Assembly (NCBI RefSeq): GCF_019402665.1
Contig: NZ_VSST01000012.1
Span: 62,001-126,000, forward strand
Length of the DNA: 64,000 nucleotides
Direction of reading: 5' to 3'
Source: Bradyrhizobium canariense
GTDB lineage: Bacteria > Pseudomonadota > Alphaproteobacteria > Rhizobiales > Xanthobacteraceae
The first letter of the stretch is position 1, and each line of letters begins with the position of its first letter. Shown in pieces: positions 26,412-34,009 of this stretch. Position numbers and translations under genes: made by a program. Under the pieces are notes generated by a model that saw only the letters and a program-made list of their open reading frames with translations, was not told the origin of the DNA and ran no database searches.

Positions 26412-27050
26412 GTGCCGGACCAAAAGCTGACGATCTGGGGCCGCGCCAATTCGGTCAACGTGCAGAAGGTGCTGTGGTGCCTCGCCGAGCTCGGCCTGGC
26501 TTACGAGCGCATCGACGCCGGCATGGCCTTCGGCAAGACCCGCGAGGCCGACTATCTCGCGATGAACCCCAATGCGCGGATCCCGACGCTGGTCGAGGGC
26601 GACTTCACGCTGTGGGAATCCAATTCGATCATGCGCTATCTCTGCCTCGCGCACGGGCGCGGCACGCAAATCTATCCCGAGGCGCCGAAGCTGCGCGCCA
26701 GCGTCGACCGCTGGCTCGACTGGACGCTGTCGATGGTGCAGCCGGTCGACCGCCCGGTGTTCTGGGGCCTCGTGCGCACGCCGCCCGCCGAGCGCGACAT
26801 GATCCAGCTGCAGAAGGATGCGGATGCCGCCGCCGAGGTCTGGGCCATCGCCGACCGTCTGCTCTCCACGCGTCCGTTCATGGACGGCGATGCGTTCACC
26901 CTCGCCGACATTGCGATCGGCGCCTATGCGCGGCGCTGGCTCGGCGTCGAGGGCATCACCCGGCCCGCGCAGCCGCATCTGACGCGCTGGCTCGCCGAGC
27001 TCGGCAAACGGCCCGGTTTTGCGCAATTTGTGGCACCGCCGATGTCGTGA
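26412..27050 (+). CDS. Glutathione S-transferase family protein
   Basis: The GTG start is supported by GGGGAGG eight bases upstream and gives 212 aa. The N-terminal thioredoxin-like domain has LTIWGRANSVNVQKVLWCLAELG and the cis-Pro stretch NARIPTLVEGDFTLWESNSIMRYL. The C-terminal helical domain includes FMDGDAFTLADIAIGAYARRW. The likely catalytic Ser/Asn in RANSVNV fits beta/theta-like GSTs. Substrate unknown. Extension upstream into repeat-derived codons is not supported. Confidence 0.88.
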   Translation: MPDQKLTIWGRANSVNVQKVLWCLAELGLAYERIDAGMAFGKTREADYLAMNPNARIPTLVEGDFTLWESNSIMRYLCLAHGRGTQIYPEAPKLRASVDRWLDWTLSMVQPVDRPVFWGLVRTPPAERDMIQLQKDADAAAEVWAIADRLLSTRPFMDGDAFTLADIAIGAYARRWLGVEGITRPAQPHLTRWLAELGKRPGFAQFVAPPMS

Positions 27051-27158
27051 GCGGTGATGCGGCCTAAACTCCGTTGAGAGCACGATGAATCCGCACTTCG
27101 CCGCGCGCCGCCGGGAGGTGGCGGCTACTGTGCATGGGGTTGTTTTCGCGTTTTTTGT

Positions 27159-27326
27159 TTAAGGCCAGCCGCGCTCGAACAGCAGCACGCAGAAAATCAG
27201 CACGAGCGTGACGGCCGCGGTGGCGAGCCGCGCGGTCCAGCTCAGGCCGCGGCCGACCCACCACAGCAGCGCGCAATACATCACGAACGGGACGATGATC
27301 TCGGGCCGCATGATGTCCGGCGGCAT
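27159..27326 (-). CDS. Small membrane protein, two helices
   Basis: The 55 aa product (MPPDIMRPEIIVPFVMYCALLWWVG start) has helix 1 around residues 9-27 and helix 2 around 31-50 (LATAAVTLVLIFCVLLF). It starts six bases after the stop of the porin-like gene upstream, which suggests a two-gene operon. The start could also be six residues later. Function unknown. Confidence 0.5.
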   Translation of the reverse strand: MPPDIMRPEIIVPFVMYCALLWWVGRGLSWTARLATAAVTLVLIFCVLLFERGWP

Positions 27327-27331
27327 CGACG

Positions 27332-27577
27332 TCAGCGCCTGACCGTGGTCTCGATGCTGATCGAGCCGCCGATCTTGACGCAGGTGCCGGTGCTCTCGAC
27401 CAGATGGAAGCCGCGGCCATAGGCGGCGCAAGAGCCCGCTTTCGCGCTCCCGCCGGCACCCTTCAGCGGCAAGTCCTTGCCGGCCTGTGGGCGCTCCGCA
27501 GGCGGGAGACGCAAGGCTTCCGCCGCGGCCGCGGACGTCGTCAGCAACGAGATCAGGATGAGGAGCGGCGCACGCAT
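27332..27577 (-). CDS. Short exported porin-like fragment protein
   Basis: The 81 aa product has a signal peptide (MRAPLLILISLLTTSAAAAEA) and a C-terminal part, CAAYGRGFHLVESTGTCVKIGGSISIETT, that resembles the N-terminal plug-start of rhizobial porins (C..YG.GF...GT.TC.KIGG). Full porins have over 400 residues, so this is either a stand-alone derivative or a truncated remnant. No porin continuation is seen downstream, where another small gene starts. Confidence 0.6.
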   Translation of the reverse strand: MRAPLLILISLLTTSAAAAEALRLPPAERPQAGKDLPLKGAGGSAKAGSCAAYGRGFHLVESTGTCVKIGGSISIETTVRR

Positions 27578-27625
27578 GCGGGCCGTTCTAGCCCGGACCG
27601 GCGCCGCGCGCCATCGGGGGTCGCT

Positions 27626-27880
27626 TCAGATGAACTTGATGCCGGCCGATTTGCCGCGGCGCCACACCACCTGGCAGCTCCGCCCGGTCCGCGCATCGCG
27701 TGCGAATGCCATCCGGATCACGCCCGGGAGCTGGCTCGCATCCTCGTCCAGCGTGATCTTGGCGCCCGTGGCGGAGATGTCCTGGACCAGGCATTGCCGC
27801 GCCGCGAACCCGCCCTCGAGCGTGATCCAGGCATGCTGCGACAGCGACTTGCGGGCTGCGCGCTTCTTGGGCGGTGGCAT
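27626..27880 (-). CDS. PilZ-domain protein, single domain
   Basis: The 84 aa protein is a lone PilZ domain. It has a basic N-terminus (PPPKKRAARKSLSQ) and then WITLEGGFAARQCLVQDISATGAKI, where the D.S..G motif and basic residues upstream resemble c-di-GMP contacts, though the RxxxR motif is imperfect (KKRAARK). It may act as a stand-alone receptor. A longer PilZ protein lies at 29090. Confidence 0.75.
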   Translation of the reverse strand: MPPPKKRAARKSLSQHAWITLEGGFAARQCLVQDISATGAKITLDEDASQLPGVIRMAFARDARTGRSCQVVWRRGKSAGIKFI

Positions 27881-28105
27881 CGGCTTAAATTCTCCCCGTC
27901 CAGCGCTAGCTCAGGGAACCTAAGAAACCGTTGAATTTGCCCCGACTGATCCTGGGGCGGGAGGCTATCCACCGGTGCCAAAAGACCGTTCCCGAACGGC
28001 TTGCCCAGGGCGCCAAAGGCCATTATAGGTTCGCCCGCTGCAGCCGCCGGGCATGACTCGGGCGGCCAGCGGCCGTGCCGCGAAAAGCGGCGGGGCCCTG
28101 GGTTT

Positions 28106-28180
28106 GCTCCCTTCGTCTATCGGTTAGGACGCCACCCTTTCACGGTGGAGAGAGCGGTTCGATTCCGCTAGGGAGCGCCA
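28106..28180 (+). tRNA. tRNA-Glu (anticodon TTC)
   Basis: GCTCCCT/AGGGAGC acceptor stem, D-arm TCGTCTATCGGTTAGGA, anticodon stem CCACC/GGTGG with loop CTTTCAC giving anticodon TTC, T-arm GCGG-TTCGATT-CCGC, discriminator G and an encoded CCA. Total 75 bases. Confidence 0.97.
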
Positions 28181-28283
28181 TCATCCGGACGTTTGGATGA
28201 CGCGGCGAAATCTGCCGCCCTCGCAATGAACCTCCTTCCCCCTCGCCTCCGACCAATGTCCAGACGGAACCAGATGCAGGCCC

Positions 28284-28925
28284 ATGGCGCAGCATAAATC
28301 TCCCTCGGACGACCAGGCCGGGATTGCCTCGCCGGCGCCGCCGCCATGGATCCACCGGACGGCAGCCTACGCGCCGGAACGGCGCGCCAGAATGCTGGAG
28401 CACATGGCGCGCGCCAGATCGCTGTCTCGGGCCACGGCTGCGCCGTCGCCTACGGCCGGCACGAACATTCTCGCTGACGCCTACGGCTACGCCGTGCTGT
28501 TCGGCATCATCGCACTCCTGTTTCAGTCGCGCGTTCCGCTCTACCTCGGCGCCTTCCTCTTCTTCAGCGATGGCGAGCGCATCGAACTCGCTCTTGGAAA
28601 GATCGGCATCCGTATCGAGCCCGGCACGATCGGGCCCGAAATCATCAAGGGCTTCGTATCCCTGTTCGGATGGTTCGCGCTGCTGGCATCGCTGAAAGCG
28701 TCCGTTCCCGCGTCGCTCTCGACATGGATGCTTCCGGATACATCGTGGTCCTTCCTCGCCGGAATCGCTCTTTTGTTCGCCATCGTCGAAGCAGTCGCAA
28801 CGCGCGCGATGCAGCATTCATTGCCGTGGTTCGGATTTGAGAGAAGACCGAGCAGCGTGGCCTGCGCGACGATCAAGCTCGTCATGGCCCTTGGCGTGCT
28901 GGCCCTGCTGGTGCTGCTCGGATGA
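28284..28925 (+). CDS. Membrane protein of unknown function (213 aa)
   Basis: The product has a polar, Pro/Ala-rich N-terminus (residues 1-62) and then four hydrophobic segments, about 68-87, 117-136, 150-165 and 192-212. It has no known motif. The gene follows tRNA-Glu and stands alone before the PilZ gene. Function not assignable. Confidence 0.6.
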   Translation: MAQHKSPSDDQAGIASPAPPPWIHRTAAYAPERRARMLEHMARARSLSRATAAPSPTAGTNILADAYGYAVLFGIIALLFQSRVPLYLGAFLFFSDGERIELALGKIGIRIEPGTIGPEIIKGFVSLFGWFALLASLKASVPASLSTWMLPDTSWSFLAGIALLFAIVEAVATRAMQHSLPWFGFERRPSSVACATIKLVMALGVLALLVLLG

Positions 28926-29089
28926 CGCGATCGTGAGGTCACGGGACTGATAATCGCGGCGCTATGCCGCCTGTCTCGACCGGCGCATTTACCAAAAATT
29001 TACCCCTGCTCGTGAGCGCCGGTATCATTTGCTTAGAATTTGATTGCTACCGTGGAACTACGGAACCCTCCGAACCACGATTGGCGCCC

Positions 29090-29716
29090 ATGTCCGTCGC
29101 AGAATTCCTCAGACAGCGTGCCGTGCAAGTCACCGTGAGTGGCAGCTACTCGCTGCCGCGTTGGTACGATTGCGAGGGCAAGCTCCGGACCTTCGCCTGC
29201 CGCACCAGCCGCGTCTCGCCGTTCCGCATGATGGTCGACGTTCCCGTGGTCGGCAAAGTCGGCGAGCGCGTGACCTCCTACTTCCAGGACTTTGGCGAAT
29301 TCCAGTGCACCATCAGCGCGACGCTGAAATCGGGCTTCCTGATGGAGCTCGACATGACGCGGGCCCGGCGCGCCTGGATGTCGGAAAAGCTGACCTGGCT
29401 CGAGAAGAAGCAAAAGGACGCCAGTGTCCAGGAGCTGCGGAATGACGCGCGCTTCGTTCCGCAGGTCGCGCACACCTTCCTGACGCTCGCCGACGGCAAC
29501 ACCCATGCCTGCTTCATCATCGACGTCTCCACGGCCGGTGTCGCCATATCCTGCGAATACGATCCGCCAGTGGGAACTCCGCTTGCGGTCGGCGCTTGTG
29601 TCGGGCGCGTGATCCGCAAATTCGAAAACGGCTTTGCTGTCAAATTCGCGGAAAAGCAGTCGCGGGACGACGTCGTCCGGCTGATCGTCCGCTCGCCCAT
29701 GCTGCAATCGGCCTGA
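29090..29716 (+). CDS. PilZ-domain protein
   Basis: The 208 aa product starts MSVAEFLRQRAVQVTVSG. Two PilZ-like halves are visible: N-terminal YSLPRWYDCEGKLRTFACRTSRVSPFRMMVD and C-terminal RNDARFVPQVAHTFLTLADGNTHACFIIDVSTAGVAI, with a D.S..G motif (DVSTAGVAI) in the second. The first carries a degenerate form (TSRVSPFRM). Likely a c-di-GMP-responsive effector, by family knowledge. The frame is open 42 codons further upstream, but that part is unlike the family. Confidence 0.8.
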   Translation: MSVAEFLRQRAVQVTVSGSYSLPRWYDCEGKLRTFACRTSRVSPFRMMVDVPVVGKVGERVTSYFQDFGEFQCTISATLKSGFLMELDMTRARRAWMSEKLTWLEKKQKDASVQELRNDARFVPQVAHTFLTLADGNTHACFIIDVSTAGVAISCEYDPPVGTPLAVGACVGRVIRKFENGFAVKFAEKQSRDDVVRLIVRSPMLQSA

Positions 29717-29820
29717 ACCGCCGGCCTCGCCGCCCTATCGCAGCCCTATTTCGAGATAAGCTTTTGAAGGTCCGCGCCTCGTGCCGGGCATCATTTGCAG
29801 ACTTGCGATCGGGGGACCGA

Positions 29821-30078
29821 ATGGCAGTCGACAAGATCACGGTCGATAAGATCACCTGGGACAAGGTCGGCCGGGTCACCGAGCCGGGACGCTACATGTA
29901 CACCTTCGGCTGGCTCACCATCACCGCCGGCGATCTCGATATCTGGAAGCAATACCCGCAGGCAGCGTTCACGCTGATGGCGCAGCATTCCGAGCCGGAC
30001 GCGTCCATCGGCGAGGAATTCCATCTCGGCGCTTTCGACGTGGCGCCCGACGCACCGCCGCCGTTCACCACGCATTGA
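29821..30078 (+). CDS. Small soluble protein of unknown function (85 aa)
   Basis: The product opens MAVDKITVDKITWDKVGRVTEPGRYM with a short duplicated DKIT motif, then FGWLTITAGDLDIWKQYPQAAFTLM. It is acidic, with three Trp residues. No signal peptide. Upstream GGGGGA acts as ribosome-binding site. Function unknown. Confidence 0.65.
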   Translation: MAVDKITVDKITWDKVGRVTEPGRYMYTFGWLTITAGDLDIWKQYPQAAFTLMAQHSEPDASIGEEFHLGAFDVAPDAPPPFTTH

Positions 30079-30164
30079 GTCAAAGCGGGCTTGGGAGCGG
30101 CAGCCCTGCACGTGGTGCAGGCCGGGAAGGAACGCGGTGGCATAGCGGTTGCTTTATCATTGCC

Positions 30165-30314
30165 ATGACCCACATCCCCGCCGTCGATCAGGCCTTCCTG
30201 CTGTTGCTCATCGTGCTCTGCCTCGGCACGTGCCTCATACGCGCCTTCTGGGAGGTGGAGCAACTCCGGGCCCGCCGGACCGCGTCGCCATCCCGCGCGA
30301 CCAGGCGTGACTAG
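30165..30314 (+). CDS. Small membrane peptide (49 aa)
   Basis: MTHIPAVDQAFLLLLIVLCL gives one clear membrane helix, followed by a basic tail (EVEQLRARRTASPSRATRRD). No good ribosome-binding site lies ahead of it, so the call rests on composition and length. Function unknown. Confidence 0.45.
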   Translation: MTHIPAVDQAFLLLLIVLCLGTCLIRAFWEVEQLRARRTASPSRATRRD

Positions 30315-30641
30315 GCCGTCGCCCGGCCGTGCATAGCCCGCACGGGGCAATCCCGGCTCTGGACTTGCCGCGGCGACACGTTCATCGTGAATCGAAGAAA
30401 CCTGCACATTGCCTTGATCTGACTTACCAATCGCGATCCGATGACAGGCGCGCGACCGTTGTCAGAAACGACGAGGTGGTTCTGTCATGCGATTGATTGC
30501 GCTCCATATTCTACACCTCGGCGACCGTCCTAATGAACGTAGGCTGTCGCGCTTGTTAAGCGACGCGACAGCAAGCGCATGACACAAGGTCGCATCGGGC
30601 AATGTGGATAAGCGGATCAAGGGAACCTATTTTCGGCGCCG
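30315..30641. other. Intergenic region with hairpin, upstream of protease gene
   Basis: A 31-codon frame at 30487-30582 (MRLIALHILHLGDRPNERR start) overlaps a strong hairpin (30543-30572). No convincing gene otherwise. The stretch just before 30642 includes TGGATAAGCGG and a likely promoter. Confidence 0.4.
30543..30572. other. Strong hairpin upstream of PrsW-type gene
   Basis: GCTGTCGC-GCTT-GTT-AAGC-GAC-GCGACAGC forms a near-perfect stem with a 3-base bulge. No T-tract follows, so this is not a simple terminator. It could be an operator or an RNA structure in the leader of the protease gene. Confidence 0.45.
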
Positions 30642-31682
30642 ATGTACCTGATTGAAGCTTTACCCACCGTCATCGGAACGGCCGCCATTGCCCCGGCGCT
30701 GCTAATGCTGTGGCTTGTCATTGCCGCCGAGGAACGCCCGGGACCGCCGGCCCAGGTCTGGACCGCGTTCCTGCTCGGCGCGGCCAGCATTTCGCTGCTG
30801 GGCCTGGCCCGCGCCCCTTTCGCCAAAATGGTCGCGGCTCCGGACAACCCGTGGGCGGCGCTGGCCATGCATTCGATCTTCGGCGTCGCGCTGCCGGAGG
30901 AAGCGGTCAAGGTGATCGCGATCGTGCTGGTCGCCTCGACCAAGCGGCGGACCTTCGCCAATCCGATGGACACCGTGGTCTATGGCGCTGCGGTCGGCCT
31001 GGGCTTCGCCGCCTACGAGAACCTCGCCTATCTCGTCCAGCACGCGGAGATGTGGCGCTCGCTGGCTGCATTGCGCAGCGTGCTGACCGTGCCATTCCAC
31101 GGCGCGCTCGGCATCATCGCCGGCGCCTATCTGACCATCGCGCGCGCCGGCACGGCGCTGGGTGCGAACCGCCATCATCGCGACTGGGCCCGTCTCTCCA
31201 GCCGGCTGCTGATCTTCGCAGGCCCGCTCGCCCTGCATTCGGCGTTCGACTTCCCGCTGCTCACACTCCAGCGCATGCCGGATCTCGATCCGACGCTGCG
31301 GATGTGGTTGGGCGGCGCGAGCCTGCTGATCGGCTTCAGCTCGATCGCCTTCGCCATCCGCCTGGTGCGGCGCGTCGCGCGCCATCACGCGCCCCGGACC
31401 GAGGTCGCGCGCGAGCGCCTCAGCCAGCTCCGCCGGATGTGGGCGCTGCTGCTCGCGGGCGGCGGCGTCGGCTTTCTCGGGCTCGCCTTCGTGCTGACCT
31501 CAATCCATCACTGGCTCATCAACCCCGAGCGCAATCTGACCCTGGCCCTGATCCCGATCGGCCTGGTCTCGATCCTGCTCGGCCTCGCACTTCTGATCGT
31601 CACGACCGCGATCTATGTTCTCGGGCGCAACCGCATCCGCACCAGCGGCGAAGGTTTTTCGTCGGCGCACGGCGGCGGCTGA
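30642..31682 (+). CDS. PrsW-type intramembrane metalloprotease
   Basis: PrsW proteases cleave membrane proteins such as anti-sigma factors. The 346 aa chain has about eight membrane helices and the family motifs: ALPEEAVKV (EE..K), YENLAYLV (EN), PFHGALGI (H) and HSAFDFPLL (H..D). Metal ligands would come from these Glu and His residues. No anti-sigma factor or sigma gene is adjacent, so the target is unknown. Confidence 0.88.
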   Translation: MYLIEALPTVIGTAAIAPALLMLWLVIAAEERPGPPAQVWTAFLLGAASISLLGLARAPFAKMVAAPDNPWAALAMHSIFGVALPEEAVKVIAIVLVASTKRRTFANPMDTVVYGAAVGLGFAAYENLAYLVQHAEMWRSLAALRSVLTVPFHGALGIIAGAYLTIARAGTALGANRHHRDWARLSSRLLIFAGPLALHSAFDFPLLTLQRMPDLDPTLRMWLGGASLLIGFSSIAFAIRLVRRVARHHAPRTEVARERLSQLRRMWALLLAGGGVGFLGLAFVLTSIHHWLINPERNLTLALIPIGLVSILLGLALLIVTTAIYVLGRNRIRTSGEGFSSAHGGG

Positions 31683-31756
31683 GCCGCGGGATGGCAAGCG
31701 CGGTGTGCACGTACTAGACTGGATCGAGCACACACCTGTCGATCCGGAGCCCGCCC

Positions 31757-32335
31757 ATGACATCGCCTGAGGATTTTTCCCGGCTGCAATCCGCCATGAG
31801 CCGGACGGTCAAGGCACATTGGAAGGCCTTCCTGTTCGAAGGCATCCTGCTTGCAGTGCTCGGCGTTGCCGCGTTGATCCTGCCGCCGCTCGCAAGCCTT
31901 GCGATTGCGATCTTCCTCGGCTGGATGTTCCTGATCAGCGGCATCGGCGGATTGATCGCCACCTATTGGGCGCGCAGCACGCCGGGCTTCTGGTGGTCGC
32001 TGATCTCGGCCGCGCTCGCGGTGCTCGCAGGCATGCTGCTGCTGGCGCGACCGATGCAGGCCGTGCTGACGCTGACCATCGTGCTCGGCGCCTATTTCCT
32101 CGCCGAGGGCATCGCCACCATCATGTACGCGCTGGAGCACCGCCGCGAGCCGGGCGGCCGCTGGTCGTGGCTTCTTATCTCGGGCCTCGTCGATATCGCG
32201 ATCTCGTTCATGGTGATCACGGGATTGCCGAGCTCGGCGGAATGGGCGATCGGCATCCTCGTCGGCATCAACCTGCTGTTCGGTGGCGCCACGCTGATCG
32301 GCATGGCGCTGGCGGCACGCAAAAGCAACAGTTGA
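31757..32335 (+). CDS. HdeD-family membrane protein (DUF308)
   Basis: The 192 aa product has six hydrophobic segments arranged as three DUF308 pairs, the HdeD layout: LFEGILLAVLGVAALILPPLASLAIAIFLGWMFLISGI and later IVLGAYFLAEGIATIMYALEH. HdeD proteins are linked to acid or stress tolerance. Typical length and ATG start; single gene behind the protease. Confidence 0.85.
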   Translation: MTSPEDFSRLQSAMSRTVKAHWKAFLFEGILLAVLGVAALILPPLASLAIAIFLGWMFLISGIGGLIATYWARSTPGFWWSLISAALAVLAGMLLLARPMQAVLTLTIVLGAYFLAEGIATIMYALEHRREPGGRWSWLLISGLVDIAISFMVITGLPSSAEWAIGILVGINLLFGGATLIGMALAARKSNS

Positions 32336-32402
32336 GGCGCCCCGTGATCCTCACCTCGCTTAGGGGGTGACAACCCGCCGATCGCGCGGTATATGACTGG
32401 CC

Positions 32403-32483
32403 ATGATCACCGTCACCACCAGCTTTTATTGGTATTTTAGCTACGACAGCTCGCTGGCGGTGGGAGGATCACGCTCAATCTGA
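32403..32483 (+). CDS. Aromatic-rich leader peptide of DAHP synthase gene
   Basis: A 26-codon frame (MITVTTSFYWYFSYDSSLAV then GGSRSI) contains Phe-Tyr-Trp-Tyr-Phe consecutively at codons 8-12, plus Tyr14. All three aromatic amino acids controlling DAHP synthase supply are represented. It is followed by mutually exclusive hairpins and a terminator before the synthase gene. This is the arrangement of a ribosome-mediated attenuator. No ribosome-binding site was firmly identified for the leader (GGTATATGACTGGCC precedes it). Confidence 0.75.
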   Translation: MITVTTSFYWYFSYDSSLAVGGSRSI

Positions 32484-32532
32484 CAAATTGCAGCATCTAG
32501 TCCGAACAGCCGCCAGACCTGGCGGCTTTTTT
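32414..32532 (+). promoter_or_regulatory. Attenuator with alternative hairpins before DAHP synthase
   Basis: Segment 1 CACCACCAGC (32414-32423) pairs with segment 2 GCTGGCGGTG (32453-32462) with one mismatch. Segment 2 CTGGCGG (32454-32460) also pairs perfectly with segment 3 CCGCCAG (32510-32516). Segment 3 forms the terminator AGCCGCCA-GACC-TGGCGGCT (32508-32527) followed by T6. Pausing at the aromatic codons (32424-32438), between segments 1 and 2, would free segment 2 to make the antiterminator. This is classical attenuation logic, inferred from the sequence. Confidence 0.75.
32508..32532 (+). terminator. Attenuator terminator
   Basis: An 8-bp perfect stem AGCCGCCA/TGGCGGCT with loop GACC is followed by a six-T run. 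It lies 38 bases before the synthase start and 24 bases after the leader-peptide stop. Confidence 0.9.
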
Positions 32533-32570
32533 ATTGGCCGGCAGGGTCTCAAAATGACAAGGAGCCCGCC

Positions 32571-33656
32571 GTGCTGAGCACGACCGACGATCTTCGTATC
32601 CGCGAACTGAAAGAACTGAGCACGCCTGAAGAGGTGATGCGGGAAGTCCCGCGTACGCTCACCGCGACGCGCGTGGTGATGGCGGCACGCAACGCCATCC
32701 ACGCGATCCTCAATGGCCAGGACGACCGGCTTCTGGTCGTGGTCGGCCCCTGCTCGGTGCATGATCCCAGGGCCGCGCTCGAATACGCCGAGCGCCTCGC
32801 GAGCTTGCGCGAAGAGCTTGCCGATCAACTTGAAATCGTGATGCGGGTCTATTTCGAGAAGCCACGCACCACGGTCGGCTGGAAGGGCCTGATCAACGAT
32901 CCTGATCTGGACGGCAGCTTCGACATCAACAAGGGCCTGCGGCTGGCGCGCAACGTGCTCTCGGCCGTGAATAATCTCGGCCTGCCCGCCGGCACCGAAT
33001 TCCTCGACATGACGACGCCGCAATACATTGCCGACCTCGTGTCCTGGGCCGCGATCGGCGCGCGCACGACCGAAAGCCAGATCCATCGCGAGCTGGCCTC
33101 GGGGCTGTCCTGCCCTGTGGGGTTCAAGAACGGCACCGACGGCAATGTGCGCATCGCGGCGGACGCGGTGAAGTCGGCCTCGAATCCGCATCATTTCATG
33201 GCGGTGACCAAGCTCGGCCGCTCGGCGATCGCCTCAACCGCGGGCAACGAGGATTGTCACATCATCCTGCGCGGCGGCAGCACGCCGAATTACAATGCGG
33301 CAAGCGTCGCAGCGGCCTGCAACGATCTGGCGAAAGCGAGCGTCGCACCGCTCGTGATGGTCGATGCGAGCCACGCCAATTCGAGCAAGAAGCCGGAAAA
33401 CCAGCCGCTCGTGACAGCCGACATCGCCGGCCAGATTTCCGGCGGCGAGAACCGCATCATGGGGGTGATGGTCGAGAGCAATCTCGTCGCCGGACGCCAG
33501 GACGTGGTGGCGGGGAAGCCGCTCACCTATGGCCAGAGCATCACGGACGGATGCATCGACTGGGCGACCACGGCAACCGTGCTCAAACAGCTCGCTGACG
33601 CGGTCGAGATCCGGCGCAACACCAAACGCGCAGGGCTGCACGAGCGCTCCGCCTGA
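32571..33656 (+). CDS. aroG: 3-deoxy-7-phosphoheptulonate (DAHP) synthase, class I
   Basis: It condenses phosphoenolpyruvate and erythrose 4-phosphate to DAHP, the first step of the shikimate pathway. The 361 aa chain is type I-alpha (AroFGH-like): VVVGPCSVHDPRAALEYA, YFEKPRTTVGWKGLINDPDLDGSFDI, VGFKNGTDGNVRIAADAV and NPHHFMAVTKLG. Start is a GTG eight bases behind AAGGAG. The leader peptide and attenuator upstream suggest control by aromatic tRNA charging. Feedback residues cannot be assigned from sequence alone. Confidence 0.95.
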   Translation: MLSTTDDLRIRELKELSTPEEVMREVPRTLTATRVVMAARNAIHAILNGQDDRLLVVVGPCSVHDPRAALEYAERLASLREELADQLEIVMRVYFEKPRTTVGWKGLINDPDLDGSFDINKGLRLARNVLSAVNNLGLPAGTEFLDMTTPQYIADLVSWAAIGARTTESQIHRELASGLSCPVGFKNGTDGNVRIAADAVKSASNPHHFMAVTKLGRSAIASTAGNEDCHIILRGGSTPNYNAASVAAACNDLAKASVAPLVMVDASHANSSKKPENQPLVTADIAGQISGGENRIMGVMVESNLVAGRQDVVAGKPLTYGQSITDGCIDWATTATVLKQLADAVEIRRNTKRAGLHERSA

Positions 33657-33668
33657 CCGAACGATCGC

Positions 33669-33701
33669 GGGCGGGGTGAGGCTGTCGCACCCTGCCCGCT
33701 G
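33669..33701. terminator. Hairpin between convergent genes
   Basis: GCGGGC and GCCCGC with GGGTG/CACCC inner pairs form a stem around a short loop, located between the DAHP synthase stop and the convergent small gene. Confidence 0.65.
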
Positions 33702-33710
33702 CTCCGGCGC

Positions 33711-33965
33711 CTAGCAGCCGCGGCAGATGCTCTTGATCTTCTTGTCGAGCGCCTGATTTTCCTTGCTGAGGGGATCGTTCGGGTCGCTCAGGTTCTTCTC
33801 GCTGGGCACGTCGCCGACGCGCGGCTGGCGATGGCCCACGGGTGCCTGCGGCAGCGATCCGGACGCCGCGCCGCCCGATGTCGATCCCTTCGTGCCGCCG
33901 GTCTGCGCGACCGCCGCGCCGCCGAGCAAGACCGCGAGCGATACTGCCACCATGATCTTCTTCAT
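33711..33965 (-). CDS. Small exported Gly/Ser-rich protein
   Basis: The 84 aa product starts MKKIMVAVSLAVLLGGAAVAQ after GGAGGGAGAGAC. The mature part has a Gly/Ser/Thr-rich start then SEKNLSDPNDPLSKENQALDKKIKSICRGC, ending with two Cys. Function unknown. A small signal-peptide-bearing envelope protein is the best reading. Confidence 0.65.
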   Translation of the reverse strand: MKKIMVAVSLAVLLGGAAVAQTGGTKGSTSGGAASGSLPQAPVGHRQPRVGDVPSEKNLSDPNDPLSKENQALDKKIKSICRGC

Positions 33966-34009
33966 GTCTCTCCCTCCATTCCTCGAGCCAGAATCTCCAT
34001 CACGACCAA

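Noticed and set aside
30085..30145. Possible signal recognition particle RNA (GCAGGCCGGGAAGGAACGC)
   Set aside because: Resembles the SRP apical loop but has a five-base loop instead of GGAA and lacks the rest of the conserved internal-loop sequence.
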